Shown here: positions 1 through 10,830 of the stretch, piece after piece
How the letters are laid out: every line of letters starts with the position of its first letter
Position numbering within the stretch: position 1 is the first letter of the stretch
Assembly: GCA_905221605.1 (NCBI GenBank)
Contig: CAJNDS010000042.1
Location: 174,001 to 235,823, forward strand
From: Symbiodinium natans
Taxonomy: Eukaryota > Sar > Dinophyceae > Suessiales > Symbiodiniaceae
DNA: 61,823 nt
Reading direction: 5' to 3'
Program-made: the position numbers and the translations under genes
Notes under the pieces: generated by a model
Database searches by the model: none
What the model was told of the DNA's origin: nothing
What the model saw: only the letters and a program-made list of their open reading frames with translations

Positions 1-459
1 GGACTGGCGCGGAAAGATCACGGAAAGGCCTTAGGCTCTGTGATGCCTTGAAAAACTCTCAGATCCAACAGCTCAGCCCACCCTTCGAAACATAGAACCA
101 TAATTCCACGGAAAGCTGTGAACTCCCTACGGTAAACACGAAATCTACGGAAAACCCCCTGAAGTCTACGGAAAGCCCCTGTTTCCGTGGGCCCCTGGGT
201 TTGAGGGCTTTAGAGTTTAGGGGTCCTCTGGATTGTAGGTCAAGCTTCAGTTTCAGGGGTTTGGGGATTTCAGGCGGCTTTCCGTAGATTTCAGGGGTTT
301 GCCGTAGATTTCGGGTTTTTCGTAGGGAGTTCACAGCTTTCCGTGTGGAATTATGGGTTCTATGTTTCGAGGGGTGGGCTGCATGAGTTGTTGGATCTGA
401 AGGTTTTTTCAAGGCATCACAGAGCCTAAAGCCTTTCCGTGACCTTTCCGCGCCAGTCC
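1..459. repeat. Fold-back element (long inverted repeat)
   Basis: The first about 200 bases and bases about 260-459 are reverse complements with a few mismatches and indels, around a loop of about 60 bases. The outer ends match exactly: GGACTGGCG at 1 and CGCCAGTCC at 451-459. The arms are rich in the motif TTTCCGTAGA and its complement. The open frame on the minus strand across this element is a by-product of the palindrome. It may be a fold-back or MITE-like element; its left edge coincides with the window edge, so it may be cut. Confidence 0.8.
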
Positions 460-897
460 CACTTATGGATTGTTACCGTTTTTTAGCGGTTTTTTATAGG
501 CGTTTTTATGCGTGGATTCTTTCCGTTAAGCCCATCAAGCCCTAAACCCAAAAAGGCCTTAAAACCCTAGAAGCCTAAAACCCTTGCAAGAACCCTAACA
601 CCCTATAAAACCCCTACAAAACCTGCAGGCTTTATGGCCAGGCCGGCCCAGGAAATTCCAAAAAACCCTTTCAAAGCAAATCCCCAAAAAACCTCAATGG
701 CCAAAATGGGGTCCCAAAATGCTTGAGGTTTTGAGCAGGGTGGGGTCCCAGGGGTCTTTTAGGAGGAAGCTTGGGTTAGCAAAATCCCTGCAGGCTTCGG
801 GTGAAGGGCTTATATAGGGCTTTGGGATAATAAGGTTTTGAGGGGCTCAGGGCTTGTTGTTTTTGGCATATTCAGCCCTGTTTGTTTGGATGAACCC
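460..897. other. Degenerate telomere-like spacer
   Basis: No gene seen. The stretch consists largely of loose variants of CCCTAAA/TTTAGGG separated by A-rich or G-rich words, such as CCCTAAACCC and AACCCTAGAAGCC. Confidence 0.5.
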
Positions 898-1075
898 GGA
901 AACCCCTAAACGCCCATAAAACCCCTGAACGCCCATAATTCTGCACCAATCCTCAGAAACCACTAAACGCCCATAATTATCCGTAATTTCAAGAGCCAAA
1001 AGCAGAACGCCCATAAATTTCCTAAACGCCCGTAATTCCCCCTAAACGCCCGTAAAAACCCGTAAAAAACCCAAC
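898..1075. repeat. Degenerate short tandem repeat (CCTAAACGCCCATAA)
   Basis: About eight imperfect copies of a 13-18 base unit of the form CCTAAACGCCCATAA or CCTAAACGCCCGTAA. It appears to be a diverged relative of the CCCTAAA telomere motif with an inserted GCCC. Confidence 0.6.
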
Positions 1076-1842
1076 GACCAAAAATAATTGGGTTGTCGGG
1101 GTTCCAGGTATATATGTGTGTGCCCCAAAACCTTGCCATACATGCAGTTGCGCAACTCATCCGAGGATTTCCGATTCCATGTACTCCATTCGAGCCTGAC
1201 ACCAAATGGTCAGATTGCGTTGGAACGCTGCGATGGTGCGCACGCTTTCTACCCAGCATCCGCGGCCTCCAGCCGTGTGACGATTGCCAGGATCTGCAGA
1301 ACAGGCATCGTTTTGGCCAAATTCTAGGAGTGCAGACGGCAGGATAATGGAGGCCAGGGTGCTATGGAGGGAGCTTTTAGAGCCCACGGACCCCCTAGAT
1401 CTCTCCTCGTTTGTGCAGGCCGCTCTTGGATGCGTGTGCTAGGTGTCGCAACCGCATGGCTCACCGGCACAGGAAGAGAAAGCCCCAACGCCGCCTGACG
1501 CAAGGAAGCAGGCTCGGCCGCTTTCTGCAACGGCCACTTCGGCAGTGCCGAAATAACCACCTGAGAAGGCCACAGCCGCGCACAGCACCGGGGCACAGCT
1601 TGTGTGGGAGGTGGTCTAACGACTTCCGAAACCTTATGAAACCTGACGAACGGGCTTTCGAGTTTGGGGCCTCAGTCTCGAAGTCCTGCATCTTGGCGCC
1701 AGCCTGGAGCAATTGCTGCCTCAGAGCAGGCTTTGTCTTTCAGGCGCCACTCTTGCGCGCTTGGTGGCTTTGGGGCTTTAGGGTTACGCATGGGCCAGTA
1801 CAGAAGGGAAGCATTTGCTCAACCAAACCAACCTTTCAGACC
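1076..1842. other. No gene recognised
   Basis: Short open frames on both strands, none with recognisable motifs. The region lies immediately upstream of a gypsy-type RNase H scrap, so part of it may be decayed retroelement sequence, but no reverse transcriptase motif could be read. Confidence 0.35.
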
Positions 1843-1952
1843 CTTTCAGCACGGCAAGTACGATGGCAGTCATTTCTCTCTGAATACAACATCGAAATTG
1901 CTTACATCCCGGCAACATCAATTTGCCGATGGACTCTCCCGCAGCGACTTTG
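1843..1952 (+). pseudogene. Ty3/gypsy retrotransposon RNase H fragment, decayed
   Basis: Translated from 1843, the plus strand reads LSARQVRWQSFLSEYN followed by IEIAYIP, then after small frame slips GNINFADGLSRSDF. This is the characteristic end of the RNase H domain of Ty3/gypsy retroelements (ARQ.RW..FL.EY...I.Y.PG..N..AD.LSR). At least one, probably two, single-base frameshifts separate the two halves, and no protease, RT or integrase could be recognised nearby. It is a relic, not an active element. LTRs were not found. Confidence 0.7.
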
Positions 1953-3963
1953 TGTCGTTGCTGCCATTGCTCCTTATGACTCTTGGTTGCCTAAGATTTC
2001 TGAAGCTGTGCGCCCCCCCAGCAAGCAAGCAAAGGTGCAATGCCCAGAGCTGGTCCAGAAACACTGCCAGGTGCACCTGGCACATTTGCAAGCTGCAGAG
2101 TTTACATATCTGCGTGTGTGCGCGTCAGTATCGCATGAGATCAGGACTAGTGTACAGTACACACATGCGCTGTATTGAATTTTAGTACACGGGCAAGCAC
2201 CTGGCTCAGCATCAACAACACTGTTAAGGGGCGCACTCTGAGGAATCGGAATCTCCAAAGCCCAACACGATTGGCTAAGGACCCCCTACAAAATGCCTCA
2301 ACGCGTATTCTACAGCCAACCCACAACATTGAATTTTAAGTCGGAGGCACCGGGCGAAGGGCTGTCCGCCCACTGCCAAGGGCCTCCACCAACCTTTCAA
2401 ACAGGATGTACAGGAGGAGTTCAGGTTTCAATTATCTCACATGGCCTTGGGTGTGAAGCTTCACTTCTTCTTCTGCTTCTTCCTCCCTAGGGTTTTGCCA
2501 CCTCTGTACAATAGCTAGATGTAGCCAGTGGACCAACAATCCGAATCTGCCCGATCGGCCTCTCGGTCGTTGCCTCGCACGAGAGAGCTTTGCCTTCCAG
2601 GAGGCCGAGACAAGGTGTCTACTCATGGATGATAGTTTCACTTTGCGTCTCTGGCAATATGTCCTGACGCGTGCAACTGGGGAGGGGGAGGGCATGATGA
2701 TGGCAAGGCTGTCACAACGCATTCTAAAAGTCCGAAGGGGGGCTGGCCTGCCAAGAGCATCTTCGCCTCCTCTTGGGACGCAGGCCAGTCGTATGCCTGC
2801 GACTCATTCTTGGAAGTACAGCTCCACGCTCCTGGATCCCTCCCCCCTACCCCTTTGCACGCCCCCTCCCCATGACCAACAGGTAGAGCACTACAAAACG
2901 AATTCCTTCCTTTCCCTTTCCAGCTTTCGGGGCGGCTTGGGCGGGCACTTTGAAATTGCACCTCCATTCATGGGGTCGTGGTAGCCCAAATGGCCACAAG
3001 ATCACGGGCCATTTTAGCCCTTCCCCCAACATGAAACATGCACTGCACACCTAGCACAACTGAATGCATGTACATGTTGCTGTCAAGACATTGCACCGCA
3101 ATTTTACACTGTCAAGACATGACCAGCATCGCAGCACAACATCACAAGGGCGTGTTCTCTCAAAGCGCTCTCCCTTGTAGTGTCGTAGGAAAAACACTCT
3201 AGAATTTCGAAAGAGGCGGGCGAAAAACACCTCCGACGGGGAGGTTTCACACCGTCCGAGCCGGGTCATTTCATTTTCGGCCCTGTCGACCGTGGAGCCA
3301 TGAGCAAGGGCGCGCTACCCTTTTTACTCGGAGGGCTGAGCAGCGCAGTAGAGGTGCTACGTACATTGAAGGCCAAGTTGGCTAGTTTGGCCACCCTTGT
3401 GGCTGGGAGATATCGTGACTGGATGGCTTCATGGCCAGTAAGCGCGCAAGAGCTGCGAGGGCACTTTCGTGGCACCATGCCGTTCGTTAGTACTTTGCTT
3501 ATCGGATGTTTTTTATAGCCTTGATGAAATGGTTTAGTTGTATAAGGTTTAGCCTAGCCACAGACGGCTGATGGGTTGATGTTGGCCGGCCCTTCTGAGG
3601 CTTTTGTACTTTACATTCGCACTTCCCGTGAGCAGCAAAGTCTGCATCGTTGAGTCTGCGGGCTCTTTGAACCTTCAGAATCCTGAAACCCCCAAACCCA
3701 CATAAACTACATGAGACCCCCAAGCTCCGGGCCTTGTCTAAGTCCTCGCGGCCCGCGGATATCACATTGCTCAAAGAAGCTGGCCCAGTCAACATGGCTG
3801 CCACCCAGTCCTGTGGTTTAGGGTTTCTAGGGCTCAGAGCTGAGGGTTCAAGAGTTTGGGGGTTAGGCCGGGGTTAGGGTTGCTCAAGGGTTGAAGGGCT
3901 TATGGGTTCACAAGGGATTTTCGGGCATTGGCAGAAGGGCTGCCAGACTTCTTTGTTCGTCTT
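1953..3963. other. No convincing gene; small unassigned ORFs
   Basis: Several overlapping frames of 60-120 codons occur on both strands. The neatest is a plus-strand frame at 3300-3518 (72 codons, Leu/Ala-rich start, no known motif). None shows conservation or domain features. The stretch ends in CCCTAAA-like sequence around 3680-3890. Confidence 0.3.
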
Positions 3964-4200
3964 CCAAACCCAAACCCCCCCCAACCCCCCACCCCCCGTG
4001 CCCCCCCCCTTACCCCCACCCCCACCCCCCATCCCACCCCTGTAGGTGCCGAAACTGGCCGAGGGGGGGAGGGGAGGGGGGAGGGGGGCGGGTACACCCT
4101 GCTACCCCCCCCCTCCCCCCTACCCTCACCCCGTGCTCCCCTTTTCTTTTCCCAGACCCCGATTTTGCGCTCGAAACCCCAGGTCTGGGGCAGATGAGGG
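3964..4200. repeat. Low-complexity C-rich/G-rich tract
   Basis: Strongly strand-biased runs: mostly CCCCA/CCCCT words up to about 4040, then a short G-rich block (4062-4090), then C/T-rich again. Long frames cross it on both strands, but they are Pro- or Gly-rich artefacts of composition. The adjacent C-rich and G-rich blocks could pair or form unusual DNA structure. Confidence 0.6.
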
Positions 4201-4248
4201 CCCCATCTTGAGTGATTCGAGGGTAGGGTGGGGCGTTTTGGGCCTGTT

Positions 4249-4595
4249 GGCAAACAAGAAACATGAGGTTAACAAAATTAGGTTTGTTTTGGCTGGCTGT
4301 TCGTGCCCGAAAACAACAAAACATGAGGTTAACAAAATGAAGTTTTTCTGGCTGCTCGTGCCCGGTACGAGGGTAGGGCGGGGAAAAACAAGGAACAGGA
4401 GGTTAACAAAATTAGGTGTGATTTTTTTGGGGGGGCTGTTCGTGCCCGAAAACAAAAAAACATGAGGTTAACAAAATTAGGTTTTCCTTTTTGGCTGTTG
4501 GCGCCCGGTACGAGGGTGGGGTGGGGGAAAACAAGAAACGTGAGGTCAGCAAAACTGGGTCTTTCGTTTTTGCCTGTTCGTGCCCGAAAACTCCA
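4249..4595. repeat. Minisatellite, about five copies of a 60-75 bp unit
   Basis: The core words ACATGAGGTTAACAAAATTAGG and TTCGTGCCCGAAAAC alternate with CCCGGTACGAGGGT, giving about five imperfect copies that differ by point changes and short indels. Reading frames through the array are not maintained, so it is treated as non-coding. Confidence 0.75.
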
Positions 4596-5990
4596 GAGTG
4601 ATTTTCCGCCCTGCCCCCCTTTATTGTTTTGACATTGTTGGCTTGGAATTGGTGCCCCGGTGATCGCGCCTCCCGCGGGCCGATTCAGTGGACCGCTCCA
4701 TGACAGAGTGAGGTTGGGGGAATGTCCACGGCCCCCATTAAGGTTTAAATATACCTATGAAAGAGAGGGTGAAGGGTTTAGGGTTTCGGGCTTGTAGGCT
4801 TAAGGGCAGCAAGGCGTGCTTGCATAGGACACAAGGGGGGAAGGTTGGGGTGTTTGGGGTTGAGAGAAGCTTAGGACAACAAGAGCGCCTGCATCCCAGA
4901 CAAGCATTCTACAGGATTAAGAGATGAAGACGCGAGCGGGGAAGGCGGCCGTGACTCTGTCAAATCCCACGCGCCGTGAACCCTAAGCCATCAGGCCCTA
5001 GACTTGTAACGTCCCCCAAAACAACGTTTTCCACAGGGGCAGCCTTGTAAAACTGCAACTCTGCGGGCATCTTTCCCCCCCTTTGTAAAGAAGGACTTCA
5101 AGATCTGGCAAAGCCTGAGAAAACCCGAGAAGGCCCGAAACCCTCAACCCCAAACCCTAGACCTGTGAACCCTAAACCCTGTATCTACACTGTCAAGACA
5201 TGGAAACAGGTTCAATGCTCGGTTTCCAGGTTGCCGCACAATACGCTTAGATTTGCTCAAAGATCGTGAGCTTATAATCACAATTCTGACTAGATGCCTA
5301 AAACCCTAAACTCTGAAACCCCTTTGAACGACCCCGGCCGAACCTGCAGGCGCATGGGCTCGCGAGAATCCTGCATCAGCGCGTGGGGCGGGGACAGGGC
5401 GGACGGAGGCGGACGGAGGGGGGACGGGGGATTTTGGCCTTGACCTGGTAAGCGGTATTGTTACCCAAGCACTACAGAGTGTTAGCAACAGTAGAACTGG
5501 AAGATATATCAGCATATATCAGCACGAGCATCTGGAATCATAGCCAGGTACGTTGGGCTGTTTGCTGCAGCTTCAAAGCGAAAGGGAATTTGTAACGCAG
5601 ACAGCCGCCGTTTGAAGCTTCTTTTGTTCAATGTCCACTGTTGCCGCCGCTGCGTCCAAAACACATGAAATCTTGTAGCATATCACGGGGATCTTTCCTA
5701 GGGGTATCCCGAACAAATACATGGACCCCGGCCGAAATAACCAAAACATAACCCCCGGATGCAAGTATGCATGAAATAGGCGCCGTCAAACTTCTAAGCA
5801 ATAATTTTTGGGGCATCATGCGGCTTACCAGGGCTGAAGATGTTCCCTATTTAAGGTAAGACCTAAGTACTCAGCGGAGATCCGACAAATGAGCTAAATT
5901 GCAAATATCCTCAGTTTGGGGGGGAGAGGGGGGGGGGATGAATGAACCGGGGTCCCCTTACTAGGGTTTAGTGTGTAGGGTTTATCGCCC
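4596..5990. other. No gene recognised
   Basis: Mostly telomere-like degenerate words (around 4740-4880 and 5100-5310) and short frames without motifs. A G-rich run lies at 5921-5938. Confidence 0.35.
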
Positions 5991-6560
5991 GAAGAGGGGC
6001 CCTACTTTACGACAGCTCCCAGTCGAGGTCCGAGCCCAACCAGACTGACATCAACCGGGCACGGAAGTTTCAACGCTGTTGTCAATGCGGTGTTCAAGGC
6101 GCTTATCACCTCGGATTCCTGCGCAAACATCAGCACAAGGACTGTTGTTGGGGCGTTTGTAGGTGCATGGTACACGGTGCATAGACGCCCGTGGTGTTCT
6201 AAAGACATTTTGTTAAACAACGAATCTGCATGTTACATTAGCATTTACAGTGGATTCGTTGTTGTTACAAAATCACAAGACGGAAAAGAACATCGCGGGG
6301 GGAACTACTTGATTTTGCAACGGGCTCTGGTTCCATTTCCGCATGGTTTAGGCTGGCTGCAGGATTTTGACGCAGTCATCGTGCAGGCATGCACGCTGCA
6401 CGCTCCCATTCGCACGCAATGGAAACATGGACGTAATTATCGCGCGGGCATGCGTGCTCTAGCGGTTCGCACGCACGTAACCATGCTCCAACACTCCGGA
6501 ACACGCGGATTAACCCATGGGTGTCTACGCACCATGTTCCAACTACATTCCAGGGTGTGA
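5991..6560 (+). other. Unassigned ORF (156 codons) over an inverted repeat
   Basis: A plus-strand frame runs 6090-6560. Its start (VNAVFKALITSD, then TRTVVGAFVGA) vaguely resembles the C-terminal part of ADP-ribosylglycohydrolase-like proteins, but the match is too short to claim. An inverted repeat (AACAACGAATC at about 6217 and GATTCGTTGTT at about 6254) sits inside the frame. From about 6380 it runs through repeated GCATGC/GCACGC words, which argues against a real protein. Low confidence that it is coding. Confidence 0.2.
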
Positions 6561-7974
6561 GGTTTAGTGCCTTCGGTGTAGGTTTTGGGGTGTAGGGGTT
6601 TAGGCTTGAAGCACATCACCCAGATCCCCCGGAGCCACCTCAGCTTGCGAGGAGCAAGGGGATGCTTCCTGATCCAAGGAGAGCTTCGTGCTTTAGGAGT
6701 CAGGGCTTACCTTAAGAACCCCCCACCCACTGTTTGTACGTCACCTAAGAACCCTAAAAGCGGCTTCATACTGAGAACCTAATTACAAAACAAGGAGGTT
6801 TGGGTTCTTAAGGTAGGGGATGGTAGGGGTTTAAGTTGATCTTTTACCACCCTCACCTTAGCTACCCCAGCCCGAATTACAGCCCAAATCAGGCGTGTGC
6901 AATGCTTATTTGGGCAGTCGGACTGGGGTGTAGTGACAAGGTTGCGGTAGCATAGCATCACAGTTGGCGAGGGCTTACTTGGAGATGGGGGCTTGCGGTG
7001 TGAGGGTAAGGAGCTTCGCATGGATTCTGCCACGACGACGGTCAGGGCTGGAGGGCTTAGTTGGGGCTTAGGAGAAGGGCCGGCTCCTCTTGGGAGTCTC
7101 GCCGCTTCAGGATTACATTGACTCTGGAAAAATACTCTTTTTGAGCATATTTTCGGGTGCGCTGTTTTGCCCAGCCGGATGCATGGGGACTACACTGTGA
7201 CTAGGTCCGACTAGGTGTTTGCGAACACCCTCAACTCCCTCCCTAAACCTAAACTTGGGTGAAGCCGTGACAGGCAAACTCGTTTCGGTGCAACGACACA
7301 CCAAACCAACAGTCACCAACACCAAGCCCACATGCGTTGTACAGGGGCTTAACAAATGAGAGGGTTTTTGGGGCGCACGACATGAAATTGCTTGTAATTA
7401 TTTCAGGGTCACAAGGCATGATTAGACAAACTATGGCTGAAGGAGATTTCAAGGGTCCTGGTCGTGGTCGTTGTCGGAGTCGTCGCGTGCCCTCAGCTAT
7501 TCCACACACACACACAGACACACACACGCGAGAAAAAACTTGAGAGGGCACTGTTGCGAGGCGAAGCTTCTTGGACAAATTTATCATGCATTAGTAAGTG
7601 ATTACGGTTCAAATACAACACGGAAACCCTCTGGCACACGGCACGGCTCCTGCGCTCTCGGCATGACCAGCACACGCTGATGCACCAGGTACACGGAAAC
7701 CCACTCCAAAAGCTCCGTCTCACGACAGTCCTTTCCAAAAACTTGGGGTCCAGCAAATCTGCGCTGAGCGGACATTTTCCGCCCACGGATCGTCTGAAAT
7801 AGGCGACCTGTCGTGTGGATAAGGAAGGACAATACAGTTTGGGAGCAAGGGTGTAGCAAGTGAGGAAAGACGCACACTACAACAAAACGTGCCTTTGTGC
7901 TGCGCCCCTCCTCGTACCACTCCTGCCAGAATCAGGTTTAATGTTTTATTTATGGTGCTTGGCCTTGACGGTTT
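6561..7974. other. No gene recognised; CA microsatellite
   Basis: Contains telomere-like words and a (CA)n tract at about 7503-7529. Short frames on both strands show no motifs. The stretch ends at the left boundary of the duplicated array, where the sequence becomes homologous to 39157 onward. Confidence 0.4.
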
Positions 7975-8387
7975 AGAGCTCAACTTGAACTGCTTAACCG
8001 CGTTCAATTATCGGAACCTTGCGGCGACTGATGGTTTGAGGAAGCATGTCGCTTGCTCCTGGCCTATCCGGAACAGACAACATCTACTTGCTCCAGGTGC
8101 GAAGGGGCGCAAAGATTGCTACAACTCAGCTGTTTGAAGTGGCAACACAGAGAAATGGAACTCCGACACAGCCTCATGACCAATGATGTTTGCTTGCTAA
8201 CCAACGAGAGTCCACGAATGTTCGCGAATGTGGGAGTGCCAAGAACAGCTTTGGGGCATGACCTGAGCAGCTGAAGCGCCAACCTGAAATGCCCTGAACA
8301 CACGTTCAAGCCTTGACAAAACTCTGAACTCTCAACCACCCCCCCCCCCCCACCCCCAAAACCCTGCTGCCGTGCGCCTGCTGCAAT

Positions 8388-8484
8388 CACCCCCTCAACC
8401 CGAGATGCTTGGGGAGGATGTCTTGAGCACCTGCATGCCAGTTCCTCAAGAGATCCTCCCCAAGCATCTCGGGTTGAGGGGGTG
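8388..8484. repeat. Perfect 32-bp-arm hairpin
   Basis: The arm at 8388-8419 and its exact reverse complement at 8453-8484 flank a 33-base spacer. The arm core is CAACCCGAGATGCTTGGGG. The diverged paralogous stretches near 35290 and 53915 carry only the right-hand arm, as single sequence. The hairpin therefore looks like a local inverted duplication acquired in this lineage. Confidence 0.88.
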
Positions 8485-10617
8485 CTGTCGCGTTGGCTGT
8501 TGCAAGCTGCGTCCCTGCCATACATGAGGGCTTAGGCGCATAAGGGTGAGAATTTGAAGGGCCGTTTTCCGCGACATGTCAGGACCCTCTCTCGGATTAT
8601 ATATATATATATATGTGTCTAAAACCCTTTGAGTCCAGACACCGTCCAGTACCCCAAACCCTCCCTACCTCCAAGCGCGAATCCCGAAACGGTTCAAGGA
8701 AGGGAGGGAGGGAGGTGGGGGGCGCACAGGCCTCGTCGAAGTCGGTTGGGTCGAAAAGGCCTTTGTCTCGGGTCACCGTGCATACTCCCCCTACCCCTGC
8801 CACAATGAATGAAGCCCTTGCGCTGAGCTTCAGGAGATCTGGCAGAAGACCGGGACGCTGAGGCGCAGAGCCACAGCAAGCCACCCGCCGATCCCGCCAA
8901 GCCGATTGGCCTCGATGTGGGGATGGTGGGGGGCGGGGTCTCGAGGAGTTCCTAGCAAGGAAGCCAAGAGCTCTGAACCCCGACAGCCAAGGCCGGCGCT
9001 CCAAGCCTCGCCCTGGCCGCATTCGAGACGTGTGATGGGTTGGGGGGGGTTGGGGGGGGCATGCTCTGAAACCTTGGTCCGGCTCGGGCTCGGGGTATGG
9101 GGCTTGGAAGGTCCGACACGTGCTTTCGTGCTGTGGGCTGGAAGTCCGGGGAGAGGAGTACGCGGTTCAAAAGTGAAGCTCCGCCGAAGATAAAAGCCTG
9201 ACTGGTGCGTAGAGTCCCTAATCGCCGAAAAGGCCCTCTTCCTCAACCTTGAATCCTGACCGTTCACCCCCTCTAAGCCACTATCCGCCCCCAGCAAGAA
9301 GGCAAAGAAAACAGCGAGCTGTTGCTCTTTTCCCGGCTTGCCCGCGAAACTACCTTTCCAAGCACCCCAAAAGCCAAGCCGTAAACCACGAAGCACGAAC
9401 ACCGCAGATCCAACGGACCAGGACTTGCGGGGTGTTCGGGTGTAGCAATAGGGCTGCTTGGGACTTCGGGATGCTTATCAGGTTTAGGGCCTAGGGCTAG
9501 GGTCCAGCGTGGCAGCCAGCCACTTCGCTGCCTGGTCCACGAGGTTGCAGACTGCCCAGTCAGCCTTGCGTTGCAGCAGGAGCGGTCGAGAACATTTGCA
9601 TGGCAGATGTTCTCGACCGCTCCTGCTGCAACGCAAGGGTGACTGGGCAGTGGGAAGCAGTCAGGCCTTTGACCTTAGGTCATGGGAGCAGTGTCGTCGG
9701 GAGCCCACAGGGAGGCGGTTTGCTCGTTCGACCACCCCCTTCCAACAAACAATTTCGCTGTGAACGCCTAACTTTTAACTTCAGCTCAGGCTCTCTCTTG
9801 AGAGGCAAATCCGACCCCTAACCCGAGCGCAGGAAGCCTGCAAAGCAAAACTCCCAAGCCGCCAAAGCTGGAATAACCCGGCCTCGGTGAAGTTGCCACA
9901 TGCATTTGCCCACCGCAGTACAACTACTCAAGATTCCCAAACCCAGCCGTGAACGATCGGGCATGTCCTGTTCATCCCCGGAATCCGCGTGACTTCGGCT
10001 TCGGGGAGATTCGGGGGCGCTGCTGCTGCGGCCTGCGCGAAGCGCATCCAGCCCCTGAGACCCGCGGAACATAGACGGATGTCGCTAATCGCACCAAAAC
10101 CCCCCGCTCCGAGGATTGTGGGGCTCTCGCTGCACAAGGATCGGCACGTCGGCGGCGAATTCATTGGACAAGGCTTAAGCGTAGGGCAGCTCAGAGTTGG
10201 CCGGGGGGGGGGCGGGATGGAGTCAAGGCATGAGAGCACACTGCGCACCGAACACCCCTAAATCTCTGATCTCTGTTCTCTCTTTATGCATCGAGGCTTC
10301 AAGACGAAGCCTGACTTGCCCGAGATGTTCCATCCAACCAGGTGAAACCGACAGCAGACCCCTTCTTCTCTCTGGGCTCACGGATTGAATAGTTGAACGA
10401 CCAGCTCCACATGCAAAGCCACATAGCCACACAGCCGCATAGTCCCATGGAGCCGCATGACAACCCTCAGTCCAAGCCCCAGAAAGCCCAAGCCCTGACG
10501 GAACTAAGATCGGCGCCTGTATGCACTGCGCACCCCGGCACCCCGGCATGAAGGGGGCCTGGCGACTTGGGGTTTATAGGCTATAGGGCCATAGGGTGTT
10601 CAGAAAAAACTAAGCCA
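8485..10617. other. R-like non-coding block, includes (AT)n
   Basis: Homologous at lower identity to 35.3-38.2 kb and 54.0-56.5 kb, and nearly identical to 39.67-41.82 kb. It contains an (AT)n microsatellite at about 8597-8614, several G or C runs, and long but non-conserved frames. When the four related copies are compared, indels shift the reading frames, so no CDS is claimed. Unit B has about 39 extra bases where A reads 8884-8890, consistent with a small deletion in A. Confidence 0.5.
9551..9651. repeat. 45-bp-arm hairpin
   Basis: Arms 9551-9595 and 9607-9651 are reverse complements with one mismatch, around an 11-base loop. Paralogues near 36500 and 54800 contain only one arm in degenerate form (CGACCGCTCCTGCTGCATCG and similar). 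Confidence 0.88.
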
Positions 10618-10738
10618 GGGATGCTTCTTCAGCTTTCATGACATATGGCCCAACGGCTGCCATATCTTTGAGGATGAGCGAAAGAACGGATGCTTCTAGG
10701 AAAAAATGCTGAATCTTGGGAATTTGTAAGGGCCGGGG
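10618..10738 (-). pseudogene. Truncated copy of the conserved terminal exon (…EEASLA)
   Basis: The minus strand reads KFPKIQHFFLEASVL, then LKDMAAVGPYVMKAEEASLA and a stop, matching the 3' two-fifths of the exon at 38142-38474. Homology to the full exon ends abruptly at GGGGTTCAA (10738), where a hairpin begins. In this copy a TAG shortens the C-terminus by three residues relative to the SLAQSL ending in the other copies. It is probably a dead fragment. Confidence 0.6.
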
Positions 10739-10743
10739 TTCAA

Positions 10744-10830
10744 TGAATCAGCTGAAAGTATCCGTGTCTTTCTTATTTTGACAGGTGACCTGTCAAAATG
10801 AGAAAGACATGGATACTTTCAGCTGATTCA
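10744..10830. repeat. 43-bp-arm near-perfect palindrome
   Basis: Arms 10744-10786 and 10788-10830 (core ATGGATACTTTCAGCTGATTCA in the right arm) are reverse complements with two or three mismatches and a one-base loop. Single-arm versions exist at about 12645-12680 and, more diverged, at about 39070 and 57300. A palindrome with almost no loop should be unstable in cloning and replication. Confidence 0.88.

Noticed and set aside
59-412. 117-codon ORF on the minus strand
   Set aside because: Lies entirely in the fold-back element and mirrors its own complement.
3891-4465. Overlapping Pro- or Gly-rich ORFs on both strands
   Set aside because: Explained by C-rich/G-rich low complexity and the adjoining minisatellite.
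6090-6560. ADP-ribosylglycohydrolase gene
   Set aside because: Only about 25 residues are loosely similar, the frame continues into repeats, and there are no upstream catalytic motifs.
8830-9402. 190-codon minus-strand ORF and the 278-codon version at 39780-40616
   Set aside because: The two near-identical units differ by frame-altering indels here, and the diverged paralogues do not keep the frame.
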